Origin: Actinernus sp. WN-2022
Taxonomy: Eukaryota; Cnidaria; Anthozoa; Actiniaria; Actinernidae
Length of the DNA stretch: 64,000 bases
NCBI GenBank assembly: GCA_030867875.1
Contig: JAOWCC010001634.1
Coordinates: 50,998,021-51,062,020, forward strand
Direction of reading: 5' to 3'
Shown here piece after piece: positions 20,092 to 29,080 of this stretch. The notes below the pieces were generated by a model. The model saw nothing but the letters and a program-made list of their open reading frames with translations. It did not search any database and was not told the DNA's origin. Each line of letters opens with the position of its first letter. The stretch's first letter is position 1. The position numbers were made by a program, and so were the translations under genes.

Positions 20092-20476
20092 CTTGATTTG
20101 ATATAGTAGTTACTTGCGAATGTTCAATAGGTGTACCAGGAATGACTATGTGATCAGCTACATTGAACAAGACACTAGCTAGAGCTACAAATAGAACTGC
20201 TTTAAGTGCTAATCGACCAGCCGCAGTATATATCTCATTGCGGACTAGTTGTTCATCAAGTGGAACTACGTATGCAACTGCGTGAGTAGCTAGACGTAGT
20301 GCACCATCTACTAAGAATCCTGCTATTTTATAGCATGCGCCAAACAATGAAGCGCCTATACCAATAGTTGCTATAGTCCAACTTTCATCTACATCGATTT
20401 CTTTAGGTAATTCACTTTCACATGTAATCTCTCTCTTTTGAGTCTCCGCAGTTATCCGATCCGTCCGTTCCTCCAT
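20036..20476 (-). CDS. Small Polinton protein, paralog 4 (mosaic)
   Basis: Start chosen at the ATG at 20476 (MEERTDRITA), because CTACTATATCGAAGCAAG before it matches the leader of paralog 3; the frame is open further up to 20512. About 146 residues. The N-terminal block resembles paralog 3. The C-terminal block (AAGRLALKAVLFVALASVLF, NVADHIV) matches paralog 5. Several hydrophobic helices. Confidence 0.65.
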   Translation of the reverse strand: MEERTDRITAETQKREITCESELPKEIDVDESWTIATIGIGASLFGACYKIAGFLVDGALRLATHAVAYVVPLDEQLVRNEIYTAAGRLALKAVLFVALASVLFNVADHIVIPGTPIEHSQVTTISNQDGGTDGSDNCESTENNTN

Positions 20477-20525
20477 CTTGCTTCGATATAGTAGGTATAT
20501 GTGGAGGTTCAACAGGTGTGTGACA

Positions 20526-21086
20526 CTAAAGATTCTTTAATGATGAATATGCCTTAAGTACTACGGTTCTTTCTGGGGTATCCACTTCATATTCATCGCC
20601 TTCGTCATCCGCCTCTTCCCCTGACGTATAGACTATGTGATCAGCTACATTGAACAAGACACTAGCTAGAGCTACAAATCGACCGTGTTTAAGTGCTAAT
20701 CGACCAGCCGCCATAGATATCTGATGGCGGGCTAATTGGTTTTCTTGTAGATCCTTAAACAGCGCTTGTTGGTCGTCTAGTGTAGCTACGTATGAGACTG
20801 CGCGAGTAACTTGACGTAGTACACCATCTACTAAGTGTACTGTTATTTGACTTGCTACCACGGCCTGGTATCTACTATGTAAACGTTTTACGTCTTTCTC
20901 AGATAGTTTAGTTATATCTGTTAGGGAGAAATTCTGTCCTAAACATTCTTTCGTTTTACCCAATACGGCTAAGGTCTTAAGTACTTCTCGATATTCTTCG
21001 ATATCCTCCAATTCGGTCGAAAATTCCAATTTGGGTGGTGGACCTGTTAAATCCTCACCTTCCAGTTCTTTAACGTATTCATCCAT
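20526..21086 (-). CDS. Polinton protein, paralog 5 of the tandem family
   Basis: 186 residues. An acidic N-terminus and probable helices precede the shared module VDGVLRQVTRAVSYVATLD, AAGRLALKHGRFVALASVLF, NVADHIV, then an acidic tail. It is the longest member and may be nearest the ancestral form. It ends 13 bp upstream of the widest possible start of paralog 4 and begins inside the last codons of the ATPase gene (overlap 21079-21086). No known domain recognised. Confidence 0.7.
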   Translation of the reverse strand: MDEYVKELEGEDLTGPPPKLEFSTELEDIEEYREVLKTLAVLGKTKECLGQNFSLTDITKLSEKDVKRLHSRYQAVVASQITVHLVDGVLRQVTRAVSYVATLDDQQALFKDLQENQLARHQISMAAGRLALKHGRFVALASVLFNVADHIVYTSGEEADDEGDEYEVDTPERTVVLKAYSSLKNL

Positions 21087-21702
21087 GATAATATATTATA
21101 GGTGCGGGTATCTCTAACACTACTGCAAAAGGATGTCGCAAACAGAAACATATGCGAGCAAACTTATGAGATCGAAGTATCGTTCGTAATTCATTACATT
21201 CTTGTGAACCTCCGTAATCATCGAATATCCTCTTTCCATCTATAACCGATGCAGTATGAAATGCTACTACGATAGCTACGTTCTCACGAAATGGTTTACA
21301 TATACTCGTTAATTGTTGGGATAGTACCCAAATAGATAGTCCTATATGTCGAGCAGAGAACGCTAAATCTACTAGTTTGTCAGTTCTTCGTTTTACATCT
21401 TTTGATGCGGCACAATCATCTAGAATCAATAATGTATTGGTACCTGACCAAAAGGTTGCACAAATATTTAATGTGGTATCGATAACATCCTGAGATGGTG
21501 ATATGACATAAAAATGCGTATCCCGATTAGCAAATCCATGATATGTTTTGTTGTGGGCATACGTAGGACAAATTAATACTATATAATCGAACTTACCACG
21601 AAATGGTCCACGAAGTTGTTCTATGAGAAACGCAGTCTTTCCACAATTCGTTGGACCTACTATGAGTGAGTTGAATGGGATGTGTTCTACCAAGGAATCC
21701 AT
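21079..21702 (-). CDS. A32-like genome-packaging ATPase (FtsK/HerA type)
   Basis: 207 residues, predicted to pump DNA into capsids. Walker A is GPTNCGKT at about residues 16-23. Walker B is LLILDDC near residues 91-97. A downstream SIWVLSQQL segment fits the sensor or arginine-finger region of this family. The length is typical for Polinton ATPases. ATG at 21702 follows GATAGTATTACATACTG, and its first base coincides with the last base of the capsid gene frame, so the two are packed end to end. Confidence 0.93.
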   Translation of the reverse strand: MDSLVEHIPFNSLIVGPTNCGKTAFLIEQLRGPFRGKFDYIVLICPTYAHNKTYHGFANRDTHFYVISPSQDVIDTTLNICATFWSGTNTLLILDDCAASKDVKRRTDKLVDLAFSARHIGLSIWVLSQQLTSICKPFRENVAIVVAFHTASVIDGKRIFDDYGGSQECNELRTILRSHKFARICFCLRHPFAVVLEIPAPIIYYHG

Positions 21703-22937
21703 CAGTATGTAATACTATCTAAAGATCTGTTCAATATCTTGAGCTGAGCATCCGCAAGGACATAGATATGCATGCTTACGTTTCCACTTCCTTTTAAAGT
21801 TCTATGTATACGAATATCGATATCTTTTCCACCGCCAGTTTGTGCCATTCCATCGCCATGAGCAGAGGAATCTTTTGCTGTACGACAATCGACTAGGATG
21901 GCAAATCTGTTATTGTAAAATTTGGTAGGAGTCATAGAGGTCTCAGATGTACCAAACCATCCTTTTGCGGACTCCCAAAAATCTGGTGTTAACATGCCTC
22001 CCGGAAAGAATCTATTTGGAACTCCATTTACGTCTATCTCTATCTTTGAAATATCAGGATTTACGAATGCTTCGCTATCCCGTGAACCGGCGGTGGGAGG
22101 ATCTACGAATAGAAAGAGTAATCCAGCGAATGATCGTCGTGGAACATTTATATTCTGAGATATCAAAGTATCTGATGCCTTAGCAATAGGTACTGTCTTA
22201 AAGTGAACTGCGTGATCGTATAGGAATGCAGTACCTTTTTCATATGCGTGAAATGCCTTCCTAGCTAGCGTTTCATTCTTGATTGCTTCGTATTCTAAAT
22301 GGATGTTGGTAAGCTTGTACGTACCTATCTTTGTCGAATCTGATCCAACGATTATATCGATAGAGCGGGCTAGAGTTAATTCGAATGAAATAGTGTCTTC
22401 TAGTGCATGTGGATATAGAACTCCATGTTGTGTAAGAATATCGACGTCTAACGGAATTCTATATTTTGAACCATATGCAGCTAACAATGCATTCTCACCA
22501 ACATCTGAAGTACCCGCATCACCAGCCTTAGATCGTAGCTTATTTGTGTTATCTGATTGGATACCTTGTTGTACTCTCGATTCTCTCTCTTGTGTAGATA
22601 GATAGATATCGGAATATGTTTGTAATAGATCCGATCGAGCAATGTCTTCTATTATTTCAGCTCCTATCTTACAAACTCGATGTATAACTAAGCAACGTCC
22701 AACATTTGCAACGACTCGATTATTAGCATGTCCACCAGACAATACGATATCACCCAATAATGCTAAACTACCAGGTACTAATACGATATCTTCTCCTAGT
22801 GTTGGTATTTCCACATATAGAGTCTCACCTGGATTGGCAGATGATGGAGTGAAAGTTTTTCTATATAAGGTTCGTTGAGCTTTGAGTGCGAGTTGCGCTC
22901 TTAGTGCTTCCTTAGGAATTAACTTCGATGATATCAT
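21702..22937 (-). CDS. Polinton major capsid protein (double jelly-roll type)
   Basis: Start taken at the ATG at 22937 (MISSKLIPKE), giving 411 residues; an upstream Met at 22970 would overlap the divergent gene. The protein resembles the Polinton/adintovirus hexon-like family, with landmarks YRIPLDVDIL, LTNIHLEYEAI, AGLLFLFVD, INDPDI-type and VNGVPNRFFPGG blocks, and a FAILVDCRT segment near the C-terminus. Assignment is from recollected family patterns; a structure-based search would settle it. Divergent promoter with the gene at 22963. Confidence 0.85.
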   Translation of the reverse strand: MISSKLIPKEALRAQLALKAQRTLYRKTFTPSSANPGETLYVEIPTLGEDIVLVPGSLALLGDIVLSGGHANNRVVANVGRCLVIHRVCKIGAEIIEDIARSDLLQTYSDIYLSTQERESRVQQGIQSDNTNKLRSKAGDAGTSDVGENALLAAYGSKYRIPLDVDILTQHGVLYPHALEDTISFELTLARSIDIIVGSDSTKIGTYKLTNIHLEYEAIKNETLARKAFHAYEKGTAFLYDHAVHFKTVPIAKASDTLISQNINVPRRSFAGLLFLFVDPPTAGSRDSEAFVNPDISKIEIDVNGVPNRFFPGGMLTPDFWESAKGWFGTSETSMTPTKFYNNRFAILVDCRTAKDSSAHGDGMAQTGGGKDIDIRIHRTLKGSGNVSMHIYVLADAQLKILNRSLDSITY

Positions 22938-22962
22938 GTTGAATATACTATGATATATAGTT
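22938..22962. promoter_or_regulatory. 25-bp divergent promoter between capsid and membrane-type gene
   Basis: Only TTGAATATACTATGATATATAGTT-like AT-rich sequence separates two opposed start codons. It contains ATAGTATA in one orientation and GATATATAG in the other, the shared upstream motif of the element. Confidence 0.6.
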
Positions 22963-24003
22963 ATGTTCAATATGGAAGCTAGGGGCGACGTTGATGTGAG
23001 ACCTGAGGATAGTACCGACAGATACGAAGAACGAGAACCAGATGAAGAAAACCGAGGAGAACGAGATGAAGAAGACCGACAACGAGAAGCAAATGAAAGA
23101 TACGTGGCTTACTTATTGAGTGACAATCAAGATGAAGCCGGAGGTAGTGAGACAATTACCATGGATAATTTGCATGACTACGCTATAGAAGGTGACCCAC
23201 TTCGAGGATTCACATTCGAACAAACAATTCGAGATTCGGCAAAAGAAATGCTGGTTGACATAGTAAAGGGGCAGTATCCGGATGCTGGTGTTCGGCATAA
23301 TATAGAAATATCCTTAGTAGATGGAAACATTACCGTTCGCGAACTTGGAAGCAAAGAACCCTTTAAACGTCTATTCGTCGGTAATGATGATGATAGGAAA
23401 TTACGCGTGAAGATGAGGAAAGCTCTCAAAGATGCTTTAGGTCCAAATAATGAAGAGGCTACTAATGAAGTAATATTTGCAGAACGACAACTCACCGATC
23501 GGGAAGCAAATAACGAATCTATTCTTGAAGACTCCGAATCGACCGACGCTCAGAAAGAAACAGCTAAGAAAGAGTTAAGATCCGTCCATAAGGCAAGAGA
23601 ATTACTTAAACGTCAAGAAGAAGCTATACTAGAACGTACGTCGCTACGTGAGAGGGTTAAATACATTTTCAGAAAGTATGGAATGACCGTTCTTGCGGTG
23701 GTAACTGCTATTGGTGCTATCGTTAGTGTAATAGTTTCCCAGCTATCGAAATCCGTACCGAAACCAGTAAAAGACGGTATCGACAAAGTGGCAGATACAG
23801 TAAAGAAGGGATTAAAAACGATGGGTGATTTGTTAAAGGAAATGGGAAAGAAACTTGGGCAGATACTACCTGGAATGATTGGATCAATCGCGAATTTCAT
23901 ATTTACTATGGCCGGTAAAGCTCTAGGAGTATTAGCAGAGAACGTTTGGTTATTCATCGTAGCAATAGTGGTGATCACAATAGAGCAATATAAACGACGT
24001 TAA
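22963..24003 (+). CDS. Conserved Polinton protein with amphipathic/hydrophobic C-terminus
   Basis: 346 residues. Residues 1-45 are extremely Glu/Arg/Asp rich. The middle is charged and helical. The last third carries three hydrophobic segments (VLAVVTAIGAIVSVIVS; MIGSIANFIFTMAGKALGVL; VWLFIVAIVVITI) separated by Lys/Gly-rich amphipathic stretches. It ends with a basic YKRR. I recall similar proteins in cnidarian Polintons. The layout fits a membrane-penetrating or core-associated virion protein, but this is inference. Its stop abuts the convergent 559-residue gene (24000-24003 overlap). Confidence 0.8.
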   Translation: MFNMEARGDVDVRPEDSTDRYEEREPDEENRGERDEEDRQREANERYVAYLLSDNQDEAGGSETITMDNLHDYAIEGDPLRGFTFEQTIRDSAKEMLVDIVKGQYPDAGVRHNIEISLVDGNITVRELGSKEPFKRLFVGNDDDRKLRVKMRKALKDALGPNNEEATNEVIFAERQLTDREANNESILEDSESTDAQKETAKKELRSVHKARELLKRQEEAILERTSLRERVKYIFRKYGMTVLAVVTAIGAIVSVIVSQLSKSVPKPVKDGIDKVADTVKKGLKTMGDLLKEMGKKLGQILPGMIGSIANFIFTMAGKALGVLAENVWLFIVAIVVITIEQYKRR

Positions 24004-25679
24004 CGAAATAACGCCCACGCAATTCCAGCTCCTGCAATAGATACTATCGCTAGATTGATCCCATGTTGTTGAGTATGATTCTGTAAGGTACTATGTGAAA
24101 CTTGTTGTGAAACTTGTTGTGGAACTTGTTGTGGAACTTGATGTGGTAATTGTTTCTTTTGTTTCTTCCCTTTCATATCTGGTGGGGACTTGGTTTCGAG
24201 AATATCTGCATTAATATCGCTTACGCCAAACGCCGTACCTTCTGTGGCGAACGGGATTGGATTTTTATAACCATCCTTCTTACCGAGGTAGTACTCGAGG
24301 TTGCCCGGTAGTAATCGTACCCCTATAGCTGTTGATAGGTTTAATCTCTTATGTGTGTGTAGTATAGCTGTAAGATAGTTTTTATAGCTTACCACTAAAC
24401 CATTTTCGAGAATAGCGTCTTCGACTAATCTCTTAAATTTTTCTTTGACATTGAAACTATCTATGATGGAATGGTTAAGATCATTTTGAGCAGCTAGAAC
24501 GCAATATCCAAAAGCTTCAGCGGATCGATTCAATCTACCTAATCCAGCAGTAGTTAATCCCTTACCGATTGGTGGCGTAAACCAATTATATTGTTTTCCT
24601 TCATGTTCGTCGTTCCGAATGAATGACACAAGATTGCCCTTATCCTTCTTACCTCCTTGGTCTGCAAATAAATTATTGTGATTTGGCCAATTATCTGCTT
24701 CTTTATCGTAACCTCTGACTACGTGGACGTTTGTGAAACCATCATCGTACAAAAGGAATACATCTCCTAATCCGTTATTCCTACCTCCGTGCCATCGGAA
24801 ATCTGGTGTTCGAGATATACCAAATTCGATGCATAATTTCTCAAGAGCTGGTTTGCTATAGAGGTTATCCATTTGCTTGAAAGCAGAGTCACCAGGTAGA
24901 GGAACTCCATGAGCACCACCAAGTTCATGTAGAATTCTTCGTATCGTGAAATATACGTGAAATCGTAAAAACCCTTGAACGATAGGTGGATACGTTTTGA
25001 AAGTAGGATCGAATAACGACACTCCACATCCAGAAGTCGCACACCACGTTGCGAAATTCAATTGTTGAGGCCAATATTTGAAATCCGGACCATGTAACCA
25101 ATGGTAGGACTCATTTGCTGTCATATGCTTTATAACGATCTCCTTGAATATGTTCAGAACGCCTGCTTTGAACTTTTTCGTAGGTGTGACATATATCCAT
25201 AGATTAGTTAAATCGATATCTTGTGCTTTTTCGTGAAAAGGAACTACTGCAATAGGATATTTCACACTTTTATTTAGTGTCAACGCAAATGGGTAACCAC
25301 CAACCATCCCCTGCAATACATTATCGATGCGTTTTTGAATAGTAACAGGTAGTTTGGAGATATCATCACCATAAACCACATAACCATTATTCCCATCTCG
25401 AAACCAAATACTAGTTGAATATTTGCCAGGGCCGTCTATATCTGTTGATACATAGAACTGGTGAAAATCTGCATGTGGGTATCTTTTCTTGAACTTCGCT
25501 AATAGATCGGCATTCAATGATGCGACCTTCTTATCTTCCTCAGTTATTCTATCTCTATCTCTACTAGCTATTCTCTCAGCCTTTGACCGTAAATTAGCAT
25601 TCTGTGTTGGGGTCTCATCATCTCTCTCGTCGTCTCCACCCTCATAATGATAGCTGAAATTACCTCCGTGCCTCCTCAT
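24000..25679 (-). CDS. Conserved Polinton protein of unknown function (559 aa)
   Basis: A large protein that I recall in related form from cnidarian Polintons, without assigned function. The N-terminus (1-50) is polar and charged. The core has hallmark segments GMVGGYPFAL (124-133), FATWCATSGCGVS (209-221), a FRWHGGRNNGLGDVF block and LGRLNRSAEAFGYCVL. A low-complexity Gln/Val/Pro repeat (QQVPQQVPQQVSQQVS) precedes a C-terminal hydrophobic anchor (IVSIAGAGIAWAL). No Walker motif, DDE triad or Cys-protease triad was recognised. Size and anchor suggest a structural virion or vertex protein. Confidence 0.8.
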   Translation of the reverse strand: MRRHGGNFSYHYEGGDDERDDETPTQNANLRSKAERIASRDRDRITEEDKKVASLNADLLAKFKKRYPHADFHQFYVSTDIDGPGKYSTSIWFRDGNNGYVVYGDDISKLPVTIQKRIDNVLQGMVGGYPFALTLNKSVKYPIAVVPFHEKAQDIDLTNLWIYVTPTKKFKAGVLNIFKEIVIKHMTANESYHWLHGPDFKYWPQQLNFATWCATSGCGVSLFDPTFKTYPPIVQGFLRFHVYFTIRRILHELGGAHGVPLPGDSAFKQMDNLYSKPALEKLCIEFGISRTPDFRWHGGRNNGLGDVFLLYDDGFTNVHVVRGYDKEADNWPNHNNLFADQGGKKDKGNLVSFIRNDEHEGKQYNWFTPPIGKGLTTAGLGRLNRSAEAFGYCVLAAQNDLNHSIIDSFNVKEKFKRLVEDAILENGLVVSYKNYLTAILHTHKRLNLSTAIGVRLLPGNLEYYLGKKDGYKNPIPFATEGTAFGVSDINADILETKSPPDMKGKKQKKQLPHQVPQQVPQQVSQQVSHSTLQNHTQQHGINLAIVSIAGAGIAWALFR

Positions 25680-25721
25680 GTTAAAGCTAATTATGTATGT
25701 AGTTCATACCTTTAATATATA
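25680..25721. promoter_or_regulatory. 42-bp divergent promoter
   Basis: AT-rich spacer between the 559-residue gene and the minor capsid gene. TTTAATATATA lies directly before the rightward ATG, as for PolB. Confidence 0.55.
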
Positions 25722-26390
25722 ATGGTTATCTTAAATGTCACCACCACATCGTCTGACCATACGGTCTACTTCGATAACCCTATTCTTATCAATAATATTT
25801 CGCTAGTTGAGGTCACTATTAGTCATAATTGGTGGAACCTAGCTGAGAAGGGGGGTTTTAAGTTGATTACCCCCAATAGTTTGACATTTCCACACGAAAT
25901 TAAGCCGGGACATTATAAGATAGAAACTTTGATAACCTACTTCGATCCCGCGGTTGAGGCTGGTTACTTAGAATTCATAGACTACCCATTTAGGAAATAT
26001 TGGCTTATGAAGGTCAAGAAACCAATCCAGTTCACTAAGAATGTCTGCGGTTTGTTTAGTATCGAAGTAAATGAAGATGTGGCGGATTATGTGACTATCA
26101 ATAAAGGAAAATACGTCCTGGCGCCAAAAGATATTAATCACATATATATCTACTGTGATGTGGTGGATTCAGATTTCTCACTTCTTGATGGGAAGCCATC
26201 TAAAATCCTACATACTTTAAAAACGACATCACACGTTTTTGGTGAAACAACTTATTTTCCACCAACCCTCATACCCATTCGAGCCCTAGGAACGATACGG
26301 AACTACATTCGCCTCACAGTTTGCGATGAGCAAGGCAATCTCATAGACTTCAACAAGCAGCCTCTACGTTTCGTATTGAAGCTTGAGTAA
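25722..26390 (+). CDS. Polinton minor capsid (penton-like, single jelly-roll) protein
   Basis: 222 residues, beta-rich, no long helix. It resembles the penton or minor capsid proteins of Polintons and adintoviruses, including a characteristic late block (IPIRALGTIRNYIRLTVCDE) and ending (NKQPLRFVLKLE). It would form capsid vertices. It is followed 15 bp later by the 209-residue gene on the same strand. GC content appears slightly higher than in the neighbouring minus-strand genes (impression, not computed). Confidence 0.8.
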   Translation: MVILNVTTTSSDHTVYFDNPILINNISLVEVTISHNWWNLAEKGGFKLITPNSLTFPHEIKPGHYKIETLITYFDPAVEAGYLEFIDYPFRKYWLMKVKKPIQFTKNVCGLFSIEVNEDVADYVTINKGKYVLAPKDINHIYIYCDVVDSDFSLLDGKPSKILHTLKTTSHVFGETTYFPPTLIPIRALGTIRNYIRLTVCDEQGNLIDFNKQPLRFVLKLE

Positions 26391-26405
26391 ATCATATGTA
26401 TTACA

Positions 26406-27035
26406 ATGGATGGCGATTCGATTCAACCGTTTCCAACAGCACCAGATATCTATCCATCGGGGGCTATAAAGGAACTTAGCGATATAAATGGATCGAGTTT
26501 TAGACTGCAAAAAGTCTGTGATACGCTCGCTGAGCTAGAACAACAGGCAAAGCACTACGAAGTTGTTCGCAAAAAATATGCTCGAGCGCGTGGTATCGTT
26601 CATGGGATTGCTGTGGCCACAGGTAGCCTGAGTGGCGTTTTATCAGCTTTTGCGTTAGGTTCATCACTTACGGGGGTTGGGATACCTGTGGGTATTTCAT
26701 TAGGATCAGCGGGGTTCCTGTGTGCAGCCATATCGGCTTCGATGGCTGTTGTTAGTAAGAAACTTGGCGTTCGCGTCTCGAAGCATGAAAAGACTGTTAT
26801 GTTAGCAAAAGCTAAGGCGAATTCCGTGGAAGTCAAAGTCTCAAAAGCTCTAGCTGATTGTAACATTTCAGAAGCCGAGTTCGGAAGCGTTATTGATGAG
26901 AAAAGGAAATATGAGACGCTTAAACTAGAAATACGGCAAAAAAACAGGCAGGAAAGAGGATCAAAAAACGTAGAACAACTTCGAGCCGAGATCCGAAAGG
27001 AGATGAGAGCAAAACTTGGCGGTCTAATGGGGTAA
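26406..27035 (+). CDS. Conserved Polinton protein with glycine-rich hydrophobic hairpin
   Basis: 209 residues. An N-terminal helical region (LAELEQQAKHYEVVRKKYAR) leads to a long Gly/Ala/Ser-rich hydrophobic segment (about 65-115) that could insert in membrane as a hairpin. A basic linker KKLGVRVSKHEKTV and a charged coiled coil ending in KEMRAKLGG follow. I recall this family as widespread in cnidarian Polinton loci; no function known. The last 27 codons and 3' flank are duplicated just downstream. Confidence 0.8.
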   Translation: MDGDSIQPFPTAPDIYPSGAIKELSDINGSSFRLQKVCDTLAELEQQAKHYEVVRKKYARARGIVHGIAVATGSLSGVLSAFALGSSLTGVGIPVGISLGSAGFLCAAISASMAVVSKKLGVRVSKHEKTVMLAKAKANSVEVKVSKALADCNISEAEFGSVIDEKRKYETLKLEIRQKNRQERGSKNVEQLRAEIRKEMRAKLGGLMG

Positions 27036-27169
27036 GAATAAATATCTCCTTCGAAAGAAACCGGCATGGATTTCATTTTAACTTTGATAAAAACAACTGC
27101 TATTAATTCGTATAAATTACCGTGTTGTTTTTGGTTCATATGCTAATTTCGAGACAATTTCGAGACAAC

Positions 27170-27390
27170 AAGAAGGTGGATTAAAAAACGTAGAAGAACT
27201 ACTTCGATCCGAAATCCGAAAGGAGATGAGAGCAAAAAACTTGGCAGTCTAATGGGGTAAGAATAAATATCTCCTTCGAAAGAAACCAGCATGGATTTCA
27301 TTTTAACTTTGATAAAAACAACTGCTCTTAATTCGTATAAATTACCGTGTTGTTTTGGTTCATATGCTAATTTCGAGACAACGTGTGGGT
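27170..27390 (+). repeat. Degenerate duplication of the 3' end of the 209-aa gene
   Basis: 27180-27390 repeats about 26955-27155, including AAAAAACGTAGA, CGAAAGGAGATGAGAGC, TCTAATGGGGTAAGAATAA and the 3' flank to TAATTTCGAGACAA. Small insertions break the frame, so the second copy is not coding. Confidence 0.85.
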
Positions 27391-28017
27391 GGCGCTAATT
27401 AACATACTTCAACTGCTTAAAACATAAGTATGTTATTTTATCACTGAATGTTTCGTCTAGCACACATGGCCCCACGGGTTTGTCGCTGGGACTTGTGATC
27501 GAGATGGGAGCCGTTCACGAGTTCTGGTGTTCAAACCTTGGCGGACTATGTGTGGTAGATCGGCTTGTGTTGGGTAAGAAGCTCCCAGCCCAACACAAGT
27601 CGTAGCGCGTCTGCCGATGTGGCAGAAGTTAAAGTAATACAGTAGAAATCAGCGGCCAGAGTACAAGATACCTGTGTGAGAACCAAATGTGGTCAGAAGC
27701 TGAACTACAGTAGAACGAATACAGTGAAAAGCCGGGCCCGGCAAGAATAAAAACCTCTCTAGGAACAAAAATGAGAAAGAAGGAAAAAGGTGAAAGTGGG
27801 TTCCTAGAGAGGTTCTGGTGAGACCAGTTTTGGTACTTTGGTTTTTTTCGTTGTTTAATTTTTTTCTTCTTACTGTCTTAGACTAAATTCTTGAATGAGT
27901 ACATATCGACGGATGTCGTTCTCACGAATTAGCCGTTTTGGTTAAATAGGAAATGAGTCGTTAAACTTTTGGTTAAGTAATCGCACATATGTTATTCGAG
28001 GTAATTAAACTTTATCA
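27391..28017. other. Non-coding, GC-richer segment of the Polinton with perfect hairpins
   Basis: No ORF. CTTGTGTTGGG (27564-27574) pairs with 27589-27599. A perfect 15-bp stem AACCTCTCTAGGAAC (27752-27766) pairs with 27800-27814. GCCGGGCCCGGC near 27731 is self-complementary. Possible structured RNA, terminator or packaging region; role not known. Confidence 0.6.
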
Positions 28018-28944
28018 CTATTTAGACCGTGTCTCAAAGTGGGAATTGTAAGCAATCAACTCATTGATAAAACGCACGACCGAACCCTTATGTATACCAC
28101 ACCGTTTAACAACGTTGATAAGAGACATACGAGATCCCGAACGACGTAGCACCTCATAACTCGCTCCAACGACTTTAGTTCTAAGTATGGAGCTGGTACC
28201 TATATTGTTTTCTATTGCCTTATGAACAATCTCATAGACTATTTGTTGGACGTTCTTAGGTGCTCCTTGGGGGTCGAGTTTATCAAAAGTCGTTGTAATG
28301 TGAGGAGCTATTCGATCGGTATTTAAATCTATATCGATATTATCGTCATCATGTAGAGAACGTATAAAGCCCTCTCCACGACATATGCTTTTATTGTTTA
28401 GTTGCATAAAACGAGCGACATCCCCTTTAGATCTAACGAACCCACATTGTATACACGCTTGATAAAGTATAGCGGCTAAAATAGTTCGTTTTGCATAGCT
28501 ACGTTTGGTACGAACTTTCCGTACTTGAAGGAATACATCGGCTACGATTACTAATACATTTGTGGGAAACGAGAGGGCGTAATTTCGTTTATAAATAGTG
28601 TTGTATGCCCGTAGTTCTAGTATAATCGTTCGTAGTTGCAATTCTTTGTTATCGCTTTGCTTTGGGATTGTGCGGTCTAGATCGTGTTGACGCTGAAAGC
28701 TATCCGGCCCTACTATGTGTAACCTAGTAGTAAGATTGGTAGTTGTTTCTTCACATGATTCGACCTCGGAAACAAGACCACAAGTGGGACATATGAATTC
28801 CATTCCTTGTAGTTCCATCGGACATAAACATTCGGAACATGATTCACCGATGCTAATATGCGACAATGGTTCAATATGCGACAATGGTTTGATATGTAGG
28901 CTTGCACAAATTTCTGGACCAAGTAATCTAATAATGTTATCCAT
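28018..28944 (-). CDS. TFIIB-like transcription initiation factor
   Basis: About 308 residues from the ATG at 28944 (28971 is also possible). A zinc ribbon C36-x2-C39...C52-x2-C55 (SECLCPMELQGMEFICPTCG) is followed by a cyclin-fold-like region: LRAYNTIYKRNYALSFPTNV, VADVFLQVRKVRTKRSYAKR, TILAAILYQACIQCG. That is the pattern of TFIIB/TBP-associated factors (V-A-x-x-x-x-x-K-x-x-x-R-G-x-x-x-x-x-x-x-A-x-x-Y-x-A-C). A second weaker repeat may lie at about 230-300. TFIIB recruits RNA polymerase to promoters. Giant viruses encode such factors; I do not recall it as a core Polinton gene. It could redirect host polymerase to the element's short promoters. Confidence 0.8.
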   Translation of the reverse strand: MDNIIRLLGPEICASLHIKPLSHIEPLSHISIGESCSECLCPMELQGMEFICPTCGLVSEVESCEETTTNLTTRLHIVGPDSFQRQHDLDRTIPKQSDNKELQLRTIILELRAYNTIYKRNYALSFPTNVLVIVADVFLQVRKVRTKRSYAKRTILAAILYQACIQCGFVRSKGDVARFMQLNNKSICRGEGFIRSLHDDDNIDIDLNTDRIAPHITTTFDKLDPQGAPKNVQQIVYEIVHKAIENNIGTSSILRTKVVGASYEVLRRSGSRMSLINVVKRCGIHKGSVVRFINELIAYNSHFETRSK

Positions 28945-28997
28945 ACTAGTTGTATACCATATGCCTGTCAATTGTCTAATTGTTCGTTCGTTTTTTT

Positions 28998-29068
28998 AAA
29001 AAAAAAAAGAGAAAAAAATGAAGAGAGGTCGCATAACAATTTCTCTTCATTTTTTTTCTTTTTTTTTC
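28998..29068. terminator. Long A/T-armed hairpin
   Basis: A run AAAGAGAAAAAAATGAAGAG pairs with CTCTTCATTTTTTTTCTTT around a loop of about 15 nt, between two leftward genes. Possible terminator. Confidence 0.5.
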
Positions 29069-29080
29069 GTATCGTGATTT

